A stretch of DNA of 7,374 nucleotides from Desulfotignum sp. GTDB lineage: Bacteria > Desulfobacterota > Desulfobacteria > Desulfobacterales > Desulfobacteraceae. Under the pieces are notes generated by a model. It searched no databases. It was not told where the DNA came from and saw only the letters and a program-made list of their open reading frames with translations. A program made the translations under genes and the position numbers. Every line of letters begins with the position of its first letter. Position 1 is the first letter of the stretch. This document shows positions 1 to 7,113 of this stretch, piece after piece. Location of the stretch: contig JAABSS010000014.1 in NCBI GenBank assembly GCA_011390235.1, forward strand, positions 1-7,374. Direction: 5' to 3'.

Positions 1-74
1 TCAATGGCTCTGGTAATTTTTGAAGAATCAAATGCAGATATCCGTCCGTCCCGTTTTTTTATTTGGTCAAACAT
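1..74 (-). CDS. Ribonucleoside-triphosphate reductase, N-terminal fragment (ATP-cone; probably anaerobic NrdD)
   Basis: Only the first 24 codons lie in the window; the gene runs off the left edge. On the minus strand the ATG at 74-72 begins MFDQIKKRDGRISAFDSSKI, which matches the opening of the ATP-cone, the allosteric nucleotide-binding domain at the N-terminus of many ribonucleotide reductases (KRDGR followed by F-D/N and K-I). A strong Shine-Dalgarno stretch (AAGGGGTGAGG, about 77-87) sits directly upstream and fixes the start. Two NrdR boxes and a promoter further upstream independently indicate an nrd gene. In an apparent strict anaerobe, class III NrdD is the likeliest identity. Class II NrdJ, or an ATP-cone class I enzyme, cannot be excluded from so short a fragment. 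The enzyme would make deoxyribonucleotides from ribonucleotides in the cytoplasm. Confidence 0.75.
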   Translation of the reverse strand, partial: MFDQIKKRDGRISAFDSSKITRAI

Positions 75-130
75 TGGCCTCACCCCTTGAAATCAGATTG
101 AAAAAAGCATATCGTGCAAGTTGTTGACAC

Positions 131-153
131 CGCAGACCCCGGATGGGTTTGCG
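131..153. other. Imperfect hairpin in the nrd leader
   Basis: The arms CGCAGACCC (131-139) and GGGTTTGCG (145-153) pair over 9 bp around a 5-nt loop. The one irregular pair is G-U on the plus strand and A-C on the minus strand. It falls inside the predicted untranslated leader of the leftward reductase gene. There is no U-tract, so a simple intrinsic terminator is unlikely. It may be a protein site, an RNA structure or chance. Confidence 0.3.
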
Positions 154-168
154 TAGCATATATCTGAC

Positions 169-197
169 AAATTAGCCAATATATTGTTGTTTGTCAA
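169..197 (-). promoter_or_regulatory. Sigma-70-type promoter for the leftward ribonucleotide reductase gene
   Basis: On the minus strand a perfect -35 hexamer TTGACA lies at 197-192. After a 17-bp spacer comes a -10-like TAATTT at 174-169. Transcription would start near 162, giving a leader of about 88 nt before the ATG at 74. One NrdR box fills the spacer and the other lies just upstream of the -35, the expected layout for repression by NrdR. Confidence 0.65.
174..189 (-). promoter_or_regulatory. NrdR box 1 (promoter-spacer site)
   Basis: The 16-mer reads AGCCAATATATTGTTG and contains the perfect palindromic core CAATATATTG (177-186). This fits the known NrdR box pattern acaCwAtATaTwGtgt. 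It lies between the -35 and -10 elements of the leftward nrd promoter, so bound NrdR, a Zn-ribbon/ATP-cone repressor that senses ATP/dATP, would block RNA polymerase. Confidence 0.8.
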
Positions 198-204
198 CAT
201 AAAA

Positions 205-220
205 ATACTATATATAGTGG
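205..220 (-). promoter_or_regulatory. NrdR box 2 (upstream site)
   Basis: The 16-mer reads ATACTATATATAGTGG with the perfect palindromic core CTATATATAG (208-217), again matching the NrdR consensus. Its centre is 31 bp from that of box 1, about three helical turns. This is the characteristic spacing of paired NrdR boxes, so two NrdR oligomers could sit on the same DNA face. It is also only 35 bp from the ATG of the rightward gene at 256. Confidence 0.8.
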
Positions 221-255
221 TATTTCCAATTTAACAAAAAAAGAAACCATATTCC

Positions 256-504
256 ATGCATCTGGACCAGAACCCTTTTTTCAGAAAGGCCATCACCCCC
301 TGGTATGATTCCAACCCTGCCTGCTGGATAGTGATGGGATTTTTGTTTCTGATATTTGTATTTGCGCTGACAGGTATCGCTGTGGCATCTGCAGACCCGG
401 CACTGGAAGAACATGTCTGGTTCCCGGGCCTGCTGGCTTTTCTGGCTTTTTTTTTAACGCTAAAAATATTTTTTCGGATGCGGCGGCGGTTCAGAAATGA
501 CTGA
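256..504 (+). CDS. Small two-helix membrane protein, unknown function
   Basis: An 82-residue protein. Its N-terminal section (residues 1-20) has the motif NPFFRKAITPWYDS, and two hydrophobic segments follow at about 23-43 and 54-74. A short polar loop (ADPALEEH) separates them, and a strongly basic tail (RMRRRFR) should stay in the cytoplasm. From memory, small proteins with this N-terminal motif occur as hypothetical proteins in sulfate-reducing Desulfobacterota; I know of no assigned function. ATG 256 is the only in-frame ATG after the stop at 232-234, but no good ribosome binding site precedes it (only an A-rich AAAGAAACC), so expression may be weak or the start unusual. It is divergent from the nrd gene and shares its NrdR-box region. 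Its stop abuts the stop of the opposing Nudix gene. Confidence 0.7.
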   Translation: MHLDQNPFFRKAITPWYDSNPACWIVMGFLFLIFVFALTGIAVASADPALEEHVWFPGLLAFLAFFLTLKIFFRMRRRFRND

Positions 505-1137
505 TCAGGCGGGTTTTTCCGTCTGGATTAAAATCTCCAGCAGATGGTGGAGGATTTTGGCGGTGACCCCCCAGATTACCACATTTTCAAAAGGATAAGT
601 CAGATCCATGACATGGGGCTGTTGCCCAAGATATCCTTTTTTCCGGTGCAGTGCCAGCAGATGGGCCACAGGAATCTGAAAAACCCGGCTGATTTCCGCA
701 GGATCGAACCAGAGGGTTTCCTGCTGGTTCCAGATTCCGGCAAATGCCTGGATATCTTTGTTGTTAATGGTCTGAAAATGGCCGATGGAACCGATGACTT
801 CCACGTTTTCCGGGTGGATGCACAGCTCTTCTTGTAATTCCCGCAAAGCGGTTTCCATAGGCCCGGCATCAATCTTGTCCACATGCCCGCCGGGAAAAGC
901 CATCTGGTTGCGCCAGGGATACCCTGCCACATCGGCTTTCTGGATGAACAACAGGTCCGTGCTTTTTGCATGGCATAAAAACAGGGCAATGACAGCAGTG
1001 GATTCAAACCGCTCCGGATCAGGCGGTGGCGGGTGTACCGCCCGGTCCAAGGCAGACCGGATCTGGTATATGCATCCATTGGTATGGGCCAGCATTTTTT
1101 CCATGATCAGCAACAATACCAGGGAAAGCGTTTGCAT
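505..1137 (-). CDS. Nudix hydrolase, CoA pyrophosphatase (NudL)-like
   Basis: A 210-residue cytoplasmic hydrolase expected to cleave a nucleoside-diphosphate-linked substrate; in this subfamily that is usually coenzyme A or a derivative, giving 3',5'-ADP and phosphopantetheine. The Nudix region is at about 79-107: QMAFPGG, then G-x5-D-x8-RELQEE. The D in place of E and the one-residue-longer spacing are typical of CoA pyrophosphatases, as are the preceding LLFIQKADV...W stretch and the C-terminal VIWGVTAKIL. The metal-binding glutamates of RELQEE (about 100, 103, 104) are present. The usual glycine after EE-x is cysteine here (EELCI). The start is uncertain: ATG 1137 gives the longest form but has only a poor SD. 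ATG 1104 or ATG 1095 (MEKMLAHTNG) would remove a hydrophobic 11-14 residue extension and may be the true start. It is convergent with the small membrane protein gene. Confidence 0.85.
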   Translation of the reverse strand: MQTLSLVLLLIMEKMLAHTNGCIYQIRSALDRAVHPPPPDPERFESTAVIALFLCHAKSTDLLFIQKADVAGYPWRNQMAFPGGHVDKIDAGPMETALRELQEELCIHPENVEVIGSIGHFQTINNKDIQAFAGIWNQQETLWFDPAEISRVFQIPVAHLLALHRKKGYLGQQPHVMDLTYPFENVVIWGVTAKILHHLLEILIQTEKPA

Positions 1138-1197
1138 GTCAAACCCGTTCAGCCTGCTGATCCGGTCGTATCATGGCAGAACTTCCACCAGCCCGCC

Positions 1198-1439
1198 TGG
1201 TATTCTTGGCAGTAGCCGCTGGTGGTGTCCTGTGAACGGACCGTCAGATCCGGAGGGGGCCTGGTAAAATATGCCGGGATGGTTTTCAACCAGAAAGCGG
1301 CTTGTCGCGCTTCATTGTTCTTATGCAAACAGGCCCCCGCAGATCTCGGGCCGGGCACAGGATACTACCAGCGGCGGGGCTTGAAACAGAGTGCTGCACA
1401 GAGCGATCGAAAACCTGGCATGCTTATGGCAAATATCCA
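1198..1439 (-). repeat. Foldback/MITE-like repeat, copy A (long form, 242 bp)
   Basis: This is a second, inverted copy of the element at 7192-7374. Read on the minus strand from 1439, its first 52 bases match copy B at 50 positions. Both ends begin TGG and are loosely inverted repeats of each other (TGGATATTTGCCATAAGC from 1439; TGGTATTCTTGGCAGTAGCC from 1198). The internal stem arms at 1215-1239 and 1351-1375 match at 21 of 25 positions. Between them is an 85-bp apical segment (about 1257-1341) absent from copy B, itself closed by the 9-bp inverted repeat GGGGGCCTG (1255-1263) / CAGGCCCCC (1330-1338). It contains no credible gene and no target duplication is visible at its borders. It sits between the 5' ends of the Nudix and htpG genes. 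It is probably a non-autonomous mobile element; a structured RNA or a REP-like DNA site are alternatives. Confidence 0.75.
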
Positions 1440-1455
1440 GTGGTGCAATTTGAAA

Positions 1456-1484
1456 CTTGACATTCTTGTTTTTGCCACAATTAT
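1456..1484 (+). promoter_or_regulatory. Candidate htpG promoter (heat-shock-like or sigma-70-like)
   Basis: CTTGACA (1456-1462) followed after 12 bp by CCACAATT (1475-1482) resembles the RpoH heat-shock pattern CTTGAAA...CCCCATNT, fitting for an Hsp90 gene. The same -35 with a 16-bp spacer and AATTAT (1479-1484) could act as a sigma-70 promoter. The 108-bp gap between copy A of the repeat and htpG is markedly AT-rich and contains nothing else recognisable except TAGAAAAA-type direct repeats (about 1485-1507). Confidence 0.4.
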
Positions 1485-1540
1485 TAGAAAAAATTTTAGA
1501 AAAATTATTGTAACATGATGACACACAACATTTTGAAACA

Positions 1541-1544
1541 GGAG
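1541..1544 (+). promoter_or_regulatory. htpG ribosome binding site that fixes the start
   Basis: GGAG at 1541-1544 is 5 nt before ATG 1550, an ideal spacing. The upstream in-frame GTG at 1544 overlaps this site and therefore cannot be the start. Confidence 0.8.
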
Positions 1545-1549
1545 TGACC

Positions 1550-3472
1550 ATGACAGAGAAAAAGACACGCAAATTTAAAACCGAAGTTCAGCAGCTGCTG
1601 CGCCTGATCATCAATTCTTTGTATTCCAACAAGGAGATCTTTGTGCGCGAACTCATATCCAATGCATCAGATGCCATTGACAAGGCGCGGTTCAAAGAAC
1701 ACACAGAACCGGAACTGTTCAGTGCTGACAGTGATTATAAGATACGCCTGGCAGTGGATCCGGAAAAAAGGACCTTTACCATTACCGACAACGGCATCGG
1801 CATGACCTTTGACGAAGTCAATGATAACATCGGCACCATTGCCAAGTCCGGAACAGCCGCATTCATGGAAGCACTGGAAAAATCCAAAAACGAAACCAGC
1901 CTGACTCCGGAACTTATCGGGCAGTTTGGGGTGGGGTTTTATTCGGCCTTTATCGTGGCAGACAAAATCTGTCTGGAAACCCGGGCTGCCGGCGCAGAAC
2001 AAGGGGTCCGCTGGGAATCTGACGGCCAGGGAACCTATACGGTCCAGGAGATAGAAAAAAAAGACCGGGGCACCACCATCACCTTGTTTTTGAAAGAAGG
2101 AGAAGAAGGGGACCAGGATTTCACTGATGAACACACAATCCAGCAGATTGTGAAAAAACATTCGGATTTTGTGACCTATCCCGTGGTCATGAACATGGAA
2201 AAAACCGAACCCATCCCGGAAAATGAAATCATAAAGGACAAGGATGGCAAGCCCATCGGTGATACCTTCAGAAAAGTGCGAAAAGATGAGACCCTCAATT
2301 CCATGAAAGCCATCTGGGCCAAACCCCGGGAAGAGGTCACACAAGAAGAGCATGAAGAGTTTTATAAGCACATCAGCCACAACTGGGACAAACCCCTGGA
2401 AATCATCCATAAAAAATTTGAAGGGGTTACAGAATATGATGTGTTGATGTACATTCCCTCCAAGGCCCCTTTTGACCTGTTCCGGCCCGAGCGCAAGCAC
2501 GGGATGCAGCTTTACTGCAAACGGGTCTTTATCATGGATGACTGCAAGGAACTTTTGCCCGACTATCTGGGATTTGTCCAGGGGGTTGTGGATGCCCCGG
2601 ACCTGAACCTGAACGTGAGCCGGGAAATTCTCCAGGAAGACCGGCTGGTGCGCAACATCAAAAAGAACCTGGTCAAAAAGATTTTTTCCACTTTAGAAGA
2701 GATGGACAAGGAAAAATATGAGGAATTTTACAATGAGTTCGGCCAGGCACTGAAAGCCGGGATCCCGACGGATTTTGCCAACAAGGAGCGCATAGCCGCC
2801 CTGCTTCGGTATAAAACCACCAAATCCGGGGACAAGTATGTAACCCTGGATGAATATATTGCAAACATGCAAGAGGACCAGAAGGAAATCTATTATCTCA
2901 CCGGTGAGAACCTCACTTCCCTGATGAACTCCCCGCTGCTGGAATCTTTGAAAGCCAGGGATTATGAAGTGCTGCTCATGGTGGACCCCATTGATGAGTG
3001 GGTGACCCAGTCTTTGACCGAATACAAGGAAAAGACACTCAAGAGCGCGGAAAAAGGTGACCTGGATGTGGAAAAGGTGGATGATGAAAAGAAAAATCAG
3101 TATTCCGCCCTGTTGTCTTTTCTCAAAGGGAAACTGGAAGACCGGGTCAAGGATGTGGTGGTATCAAACCGGCTCAAGGATTCCATATCCTGCCTGTCCG
3201 GAGATGACTGGGGCATGAGTGCCTATATGGAAAAAATCCTCAAGGCATCCGGTCAGAAAACGCCCGAGCAGAAACGGGTCATGGAGGTGAATGTCAACCA
3301 CCCGGTCATGGAGAAAATCAAGGAAATATTTGAAACAGATACCACAAACCCTGTGCTCACCGATTATTCCGATCTGCTGTTTGACATTGCCGTTATCAGC
3401 GAAGGGGGCAAGCTGGACAACCCCTCCCGCTTTTCCAAGCTTATGGGAGATCTCATGGCCAAGGCCATATGA
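1550..3472 (+). CDS. htpG: Molecular chaperone HtpG (bacterial Hsp90)
   Basis: A 640-residue ATP-dependent chaperone, close to the usual bacterial length (about 620-650), acting as a cytoplasmic dimer in late folding of client proteins. The N-terminal GHKL ATPase domain (about 1-220) is intact: [20 protein letters not shown] carries the catalytic glutamate at residue 34 and the magnesium-binding asparagine at 38. DNGIGM (80-85) holds the adenine-binding aspartate, and GQFGVGF (124-130) is the ATP-lid glycine motif. The middle domain includes the client/ATP-sensing stretch [12 protein letters not shown]. The C-terminal dimerisation domain ends ...DLMAKAI without the EEVD tail, as expected for bacteria. 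ATG 1550 is chosen for its SD. It is the first gene of a four-gene operon; its TGA overlaps the ATG of rimO (ATGA). The upstream promoter may be of heat-shock type. Confidence 0.97.
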   Translation: MTEKKTRKFKTEVQQLLRLIINSLYSNKEIFVRELISNASDAIDKARFKEHTEPELFSADSDYKIRLAVDPEKRTFTITDNGIGMTFDEVNDNIGTIAKSGTAAFMEALEKSKNETSLTPELIGQFGVGFYSAFIVADKICLETRAAGAEQGVRWESDGQGTYTVQEIEKKDRGTTITLFLKEGEEGDQDFTDEHTIQQIVKKHSDFVTYPVVMNMEKTEPIPENEIIKDKDGKPIGDTFRKVRKDETLNSMKAIWAKPREEVTQEEHEEFYKHISHNWDKPLEIIHKKFEGVTEYDVLMYIPSKAPFDLFRPERKHGMQLYCKRVFIMDDCKELLPDYLGFVQGVVDAPDLNLNVSREILQEDRLVRNIKKNLVKKIFSTLEEMDKEKYEEFYNEFGQALKAGIPTDFANKERIAALLRYKTTKSGDKYVTLDEYIANMQEDQKEIYYLTGENLTSLMNSPLLESLKARDYEVLLMVDPIDEWVTQSLTEYKEKTLKSAEKGDLDVEKVDDEKKNQYSALLSFLKGKLEDRVKDVVVSNRLKDSISCLSGDDWGMSAYMEKILKASGQKTPEQKRVMEVNVNHPVMEKIKEIFETDTTNPVLTDYSDLLFDIAVISEGGKLDNPSRFSKLMGDLMAKAI

Positions 3473-4875
3473 TAGTATATGTTGAAACTTTGGGGTGTTC
3501 CCGGAATCAGGTGGACAGCGAAATCATGCTGGGAAAACTTGCTGCCGCCGGGCACACCCTGACCCGTGACCCGGCCTGTGCCGAGGCCATTGTGGTAAAT
3601 ACCTGCAGTTTTATATCTGCAGCTGCTGACGAGGCCGTGGACACCATCCTGGACATGGCAGGCTATAAAAAGCAGGGGATATGCCGCCGTCTGATCGTCA
3701 CCGGTTGCCTGGCCCAGCGGTACAAGGATGATCCGGATCTGACCGGAACCTTGCCGGAAGTGGATGCCTTTGTGGGTACCGGTGCCTGTGAACAGATTGT
3801 CGATGTGCTTGAAAAAAAGGGACTTGTCCCTTTGACCCTGTTTCCAGATCCCGATTCACGCGGTTTTCAGAATCTTTCTGTTGACCGGGTCCTGTCCGGA
3901 GACCCTTTTGCCTTTGTCAAGGTGTCGGAAGGGTGCAACCGGCACTGCACCTATTGTATTATCCCTACCCTGCGGGGCAGACAACGGTCCAGGCCCCTGG
4001 AAGACATCTTTGCCGAAGCCCTGTCTCTGGTAAAAAAAGGGGTATCGGAAATTATTTTGACAGCGGAAAATACCACGGATTACGGCCAGGATTTTGGGAA
4101 CGGTACCGATTTTTTCCAGGTGCTGGAAAATCTTTCCCGTCAGGTGGCAGCGGTGAATCCGGATGTCTGGATACGATTTTTATACACCCATCCGAAATCT
4201 CTTACCCAGAAGATTATCCACACGGTGAAACACCACAGCAATATCTGTTCCTATTATGATGTACCCATCCAGCATGCAGACACCACCATGCTCCGGCGCA
4301 TGGGACGGCCATATACGCAAAAGGACCTGTACGATCTGTTTTCCATGATAAGAGAGACAGACCCGGATGCAACGCTGCGCACCACGGTGATCACCGGGTT
4401 TCCCGGAGAAACCGATGCCATGTTTACCACCCTGCTGGATTTTATCCAGGATGTAAAATTTGATCATCTGGGGGTGTTCCCCTATTCTGATGCATCTGAT
4501 CTTGCCTCCCATGCATTGCAGAACCATGTGCCCCAGGATGTGGCACAATTGCGCCATGACACCCTGATGGCAGCCCAGGAGAAGATATCTGAACAGATCA
4601 ACCAGAAACATGTGGGCAGGATCTATCCGGTGCTGGTGGAGGAAAATCCGGAATCCGGCCTGTTCATCGGCAGGACCATGTTCCAGGCCCCTGAAGTGGA
4701 CGGGGTCACCTTTGTTTATTCAGAAGGGCTTGCCACAGGCACCCGTGTTCAGGTAAAAATAACAGATGCGTTTGCCTATGATATTGCCGGAGAGGTTGCG
4801 GAAGGGCGGTTTGCGAATCGTCCCTCGCCAATTGCAGATGAGAACATGAAATTGCCGGGAAGCGGGCATGAATAG
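3469..4875 (+). CDS. rimO: Ribosomal protein S12 methylthiotransferase RimO
   Basis: A 468-residue radical-SAM enzyme that adds a methylthio group to the conserved aspartate of ribosomal protein S12. The N-terminal UPF0004 domain holds three cysteines for the auxiliary 4Fe-4S cluster: C10 ([11 protein letters not shown]), C46 (NTCSF) and C80 (TGCLAQ). The radical-SAM motif C-x3-C-x2-C is at C156, C160 and C163 within [19 protein letters not shown]-terminal TRAM domain lies at about 382-445 and includes [16 protein letters not shown], which is characteristic of RimO rather than the tRNA enzyme MiaB. Small deviations from the textbook family are AENTTDYG where QDTT.YG is common, and YSDASD where YSxEEGT is common. 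A related MTTase subfamily is therefore possible, but RimO is the best call. The ATG overlaps the htpG stop, with AAGG (3461-3464) 4 nt upstream. Confidence 0.9.
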   Translation: MIVYVETLGCSRNQVDSEIMLGKLAAAGHTLTRDPACAEAIVVNTCSFISAAADEAVDTILDMAGYKKQGICRRLIVTGCLAQRYKDDPDLTGTLPEVDAFVGTGACEQIVDVLEKKGLVPLTLFPDPDSRGFQNLSVDRVLSGDPFAFVKVSEGCNRHCTYCIIPTLRGRQRSRPLEDIFAEALSLVKKGVSEIILTAENTTDYGQDFGNGTDFFQVLENLSRQVAAVNPDVWIRFLYTHPKSLTQKIIHTVKHHSNICSYYDVPIQHADTTMLRRMGRPYTQKDLYDLFSMIRETDPDATLRTTVITGFPGETDAMFTTLLDFIQDVKFDHLGVFPYSDASDLASHALQNHVPQDVAQLRHDTLMAAQEKISEQINQKHVGRIYPVLVEENPESGLFIGRTMFQAPEVDGVTFVYSEGLATGTRVQVKITDAFAYDIAGEVAEGRFANRPSPIADENMKLPGSGHE

Positions 4876-5851
4876 AGATTTGAAGGCACAGATTGTTGAT
4901 CTGGTCACACCGGATCTGGAAAAGGTGGAACAGGCCCTGGAAGAAAATTTAAACCCCAACCTGGCCCTGGTGAAACAGATTTCCTCCCATCTTTTGTTCA
5001 GCGGGGGTAAGCGGCTGCGGCCCCTTTTGTTTATACATGCCGCGCGCATGTGCGGATACAAAGGCAAAAATGAGATTTTATTTTCGATTATTTTTGAATA
5101 CCTGCATGCTGCAACCCTTTTGCATGATGATGTGGTGGACGGGGCAGATATGCGCCGGGGCAGGCCGGCGGCCCATACCTGCTGGCCTGCGCCCCAGGTG
5201 GTGCTGACAGGAGATTTTCTGCTGGCCCGGGCCCTGGATATTGCCGCCGGTACCAAAGAACCCCGGGTGATTTCCGTGATTGCAAAGATCACCCAGGACA
5301 TGTCACAGGGGGAGATTGACCAGCTGGCCCAAAAAGGCAGAAAAGATCTGACCGAAGACCAGTACCTGGATATTATTGAACGTAAAACAGCGGTCCTGAT
5401 CCAGGGTGCCTGCCAGTGCGCTGCTATTCTGGCAAAGGTGTCCAGACAAAAAGAAAATGCGTTAAAATCCTTCGGGTTCCATCTGGGCATGGCCTTTCAG
5501 ATGGCGGATGACCTGCTGGATTATACGGCAACTGCAGAACAGCTGGGAAAAAATCCCGGGGCTGACATGCGGGAAGGAAAGCTGACCCTGCCTTTGATTT
5601 ACAGTCTGGCAAGGGCATGTCCTAAAGACAGAAAATGGATGGAAAACCTGTTGGCAGATCCGGACGTTGATCCAGACCAGTTTAAAAAACTGCAGGAAAA
5701 ACTTGTGGCATTAGACGCAATTGCATATACTCGGACAATTGCCCGGACCCATGTGGACAACGCCAAAAAAAACCTTGAAATTTATGACGGATCATTGTCA
5801 AAATCAGTGCTAACATTAATCGCAGACTATGCCGTCTACAGGAAGATATGA
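4868..5851 (+). CDS. Long-chain polyprenyl diphosphate synthase (IspB-type trans-prenyltransferase)
   Basis: A 327-residue all-helical enzyme that extends allylic diphosphates with isopentenyl diphosphate, most likely to make the side chain of menaquinone. All diagnostic motifs are visible: GGKRLRP (46-52) for IPP binding; the first Asp-rich motif LLHDDVVD with D87, D88 and D91, followed by the RRGRP loop; KT at 173-174; and the second Asp-rich motif FQMADDLLD with D214, D215 and D218. The residue five before the first aspartate is alanine and the fourth is threonine, not the aromatic side chains that stop growth at C15/C20. A long-chain product (about C35-C50) is therefore inferred. ATG 4868 overlaps the rimO stop by 8 bases, with a GGGAAGCGGG stretch just upstream as RBS. 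Exact chain length cannot be read from sequence. Confidence 0.92.
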   Translation: MNRDLKAQIVDLVTPDLEKVEQALEENLNPNLALVKQISSHLLFSGGKRLRPLLFIHAARMCGYKGKNEILFSIIFEYLHAATLLHDDVVDGADMRRGRPAAHTCWPAPQVVLTGDFLLARALDIAAGTKEPRVISVIAKITQDMSQGEIDQLAQKGRKDLTEDQYLDIIERKTAVLIQGACQCAAILAKVSRQKENALKSFGFHLGMAFQMADDLLDYTATAEQLGKNPGADMREGKLTLPLIYSLARACPKDRKWMENLLADPDVDPDQFKKLQEKLVALDAIAYTRTIARTHVDNAKKNLEIYDGSLSKSVLTLIADYAVYRKI

Positions 5852-7113
5852 TCATGGAAGCAAAAAAACTGGCCCTTATATGGGCAGGGATCTGCATACT
5901 TACCCTGCTGCCGGCGCTGGATAGAGCTTTTGCCGCCCAGAAAACCGGTTTGTTGATAACGGTGACCACGGGAAACCAGAAAATTGTAGATGAAGATATT
6001 CCCGGCGCCAGACAGGCGGCTGTAACAGACGCTCTGGAGCGGGCTGTGGTGAATGCTTTTTCACACACCGTATCCCCCCGGGTGTTTGCATCCCATCTGG
6101 GATTTTTATATGGCCGGCTTCTGGCCGCTGCCCAGGATTATGTAGTTACCTACAGGGTTCTGGGGGCAGTTGACCACCAGGATACCTACCTGGTGGGCGT
6201 GGAGTCAAAGATTAATCTGGAGTTGCTGGAACAGACCCTTACTGAAGCAGGAATCCTCAATGTGGGAACAGATATGCCCATGATTTTGTTTCTCATCGCA
6301 GAGCAGACCCCAAAAGATCTGCTGCCCAGATACTGGTGGGGAAACAATCCGGAACCGTATAAATCCCATGCAGAGGCCAGGATTATAGATATAATGAAGG
6401 ACAACCGGTTTAAAATTGCCGGTATGGGACCACAAAGACCGGATACCAAATTTTATGATATCCGGTTTCCATCCATTTATGATGCTGATGCTGCCGTGGC
6501 CCTGGCAGAAAAAGTGAATGCTGATATGGTCGTAATCGGACGGGCCAGTGCTGCTGAATCTGCCAACCGCATGGGGGATGAGAAAATTTTTGATGCCGTC
6601 ATAAAGCTTACTGCCTATGACGCGGGTTCCGGCCAACAGGTGGTGACCTGTGAAAACACGGCAGCAGCCAAAAGTGATCCTGGCCAGGAGGGTGATATCC
6701 GGGCCATTGAAAAAGCAGCAGACCTGGCTGCCATGGAACTGGCAGAAAAACTGGACCGTCACTGGAGCGGGCATTTGAGAAAAGAAAGCCATTTTGATGT
6801 TGAAATAACAGGCAATGGATTTCTTCCCCGGTTTATTGCTTTGAAAAAGCGGCTGGCTGAAATAGGGGAAATTCAAAACATGCAGCCTAAGGAAATCGGA
6901 TCTGACAGGGCAGTCATGGAACTTGTCTATAAGGGAAGTCCGTCGCATTTTGCAGACAGTATCATGCTCACGACATTTGAAGGTTTCGGCATTGAAGTCG
7001 GCGAAGTCACCGACGATCTTGTAAAGATCCGATTTATTGATGAAAATCCGATTATGATGCCGGAAGATGTTCCTGCTGCCGACACAGTGGATGCAGAAAA
7101 GATTACAGAATAA
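5848..7113 (+). CDS. Exported protein with FlgT/LPP20-like N-terminal region, unknown function
   Basis: A 421-residue protein beginning with a Sec signal peptide (positive EAKK, hydrophobic core to about residue 22, AFA-A at 27-30 as signal peptidase I site), so it is periplasmic or secreted; no lipobox is present. Residues about 35-137 (TTGNQKIVDEDIPGARQAAVTDALERAV...LVGVESKINLELLEQTL) resemble the N-terminal domain of flagellar assembly protein T / LPP20-type proteins. Residues about 140-310 look like an alpha/beta domain of the CsgG/TolB-N sort (ADMVVIGRASA; VIKLTAYDAGSGQQVV). Residues about 315-398 form a third small domain, followed by an acidic tail. No flagellar genes are nearby, so a flagellar role is not supported. 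The start at 5848 gives an ATGA overlap with the prenyltransferase gene. ATG 5854, 8 nt after GGAAG (5841-5845), is an equally good start and yields MEAKKLAL. It is the last gene of the operon. Confidence 0.75.
   Translation: MIMEAKKLALIWAGICILTLLPALDRAFAAQKTGLLITVTTGNQKIVDEDIPGARQAAVTDALERAVVNAFSHTVSPRVFASHLGFLYGRLLAAAQDYVVTYRVLGAVDHQDTYLVGVESKINLELLEQTLTEAGILNVGTDMPMILFLIAEQTPKDLLPRYWWGNNPEPYKSHAEARIIDIMKDNRFKIAGMGPQRPDTKFYDIRFPSIYDADAAVALAEKVNADMVVIGRASAAESANRMGDEKIFDAVIKLTAYDAGSGQQVVTCENTAAAKSDPGQEGDIRAIEKAADLAAMELAEKLDRHWSGHLRKESHFDVEITGNGFLPRFIALKKRLAEIGEIQNMQPKEIGSDRAVMELVYKGSPSHFADSIMLTTFEGFGIEVGEVTDDLVKIRFIDENPIMMPEDVPAADTVDAEKITE

Noticed and set aside
785..1267. 160-codon plus-strand frame over the Nudix gene
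   Set aside because: Antisense to a clear Nudix box and runs into repeat copy A; no domain features.
1198..1439. Integron attC site
   Set aside because: Imperfect palindrome of suitable size, but the GTTRRRY/RYYYAAC core sites and an integrase are missing.
1442..1549. CIRCE (HrcA) operator upstream of htpG
   Set aside because: No TTAGCACTC-N9-GAGTGCTAA-like inverted repeat is present.
1544..1549. GTG 1544 as the htpG start
   Set aside because: It overlaps the GGAG ribosome binding site; ATG 1550 is ideally spaced and gives the standard N-terminus.
1667..2500. Long open frame (277 codons) on the minus strand inside htpG
   Set aside because: Antisense shadow of a strongly conserved Hsp90 gene; the translation has no recognisable domain and htpG is unambiguous.
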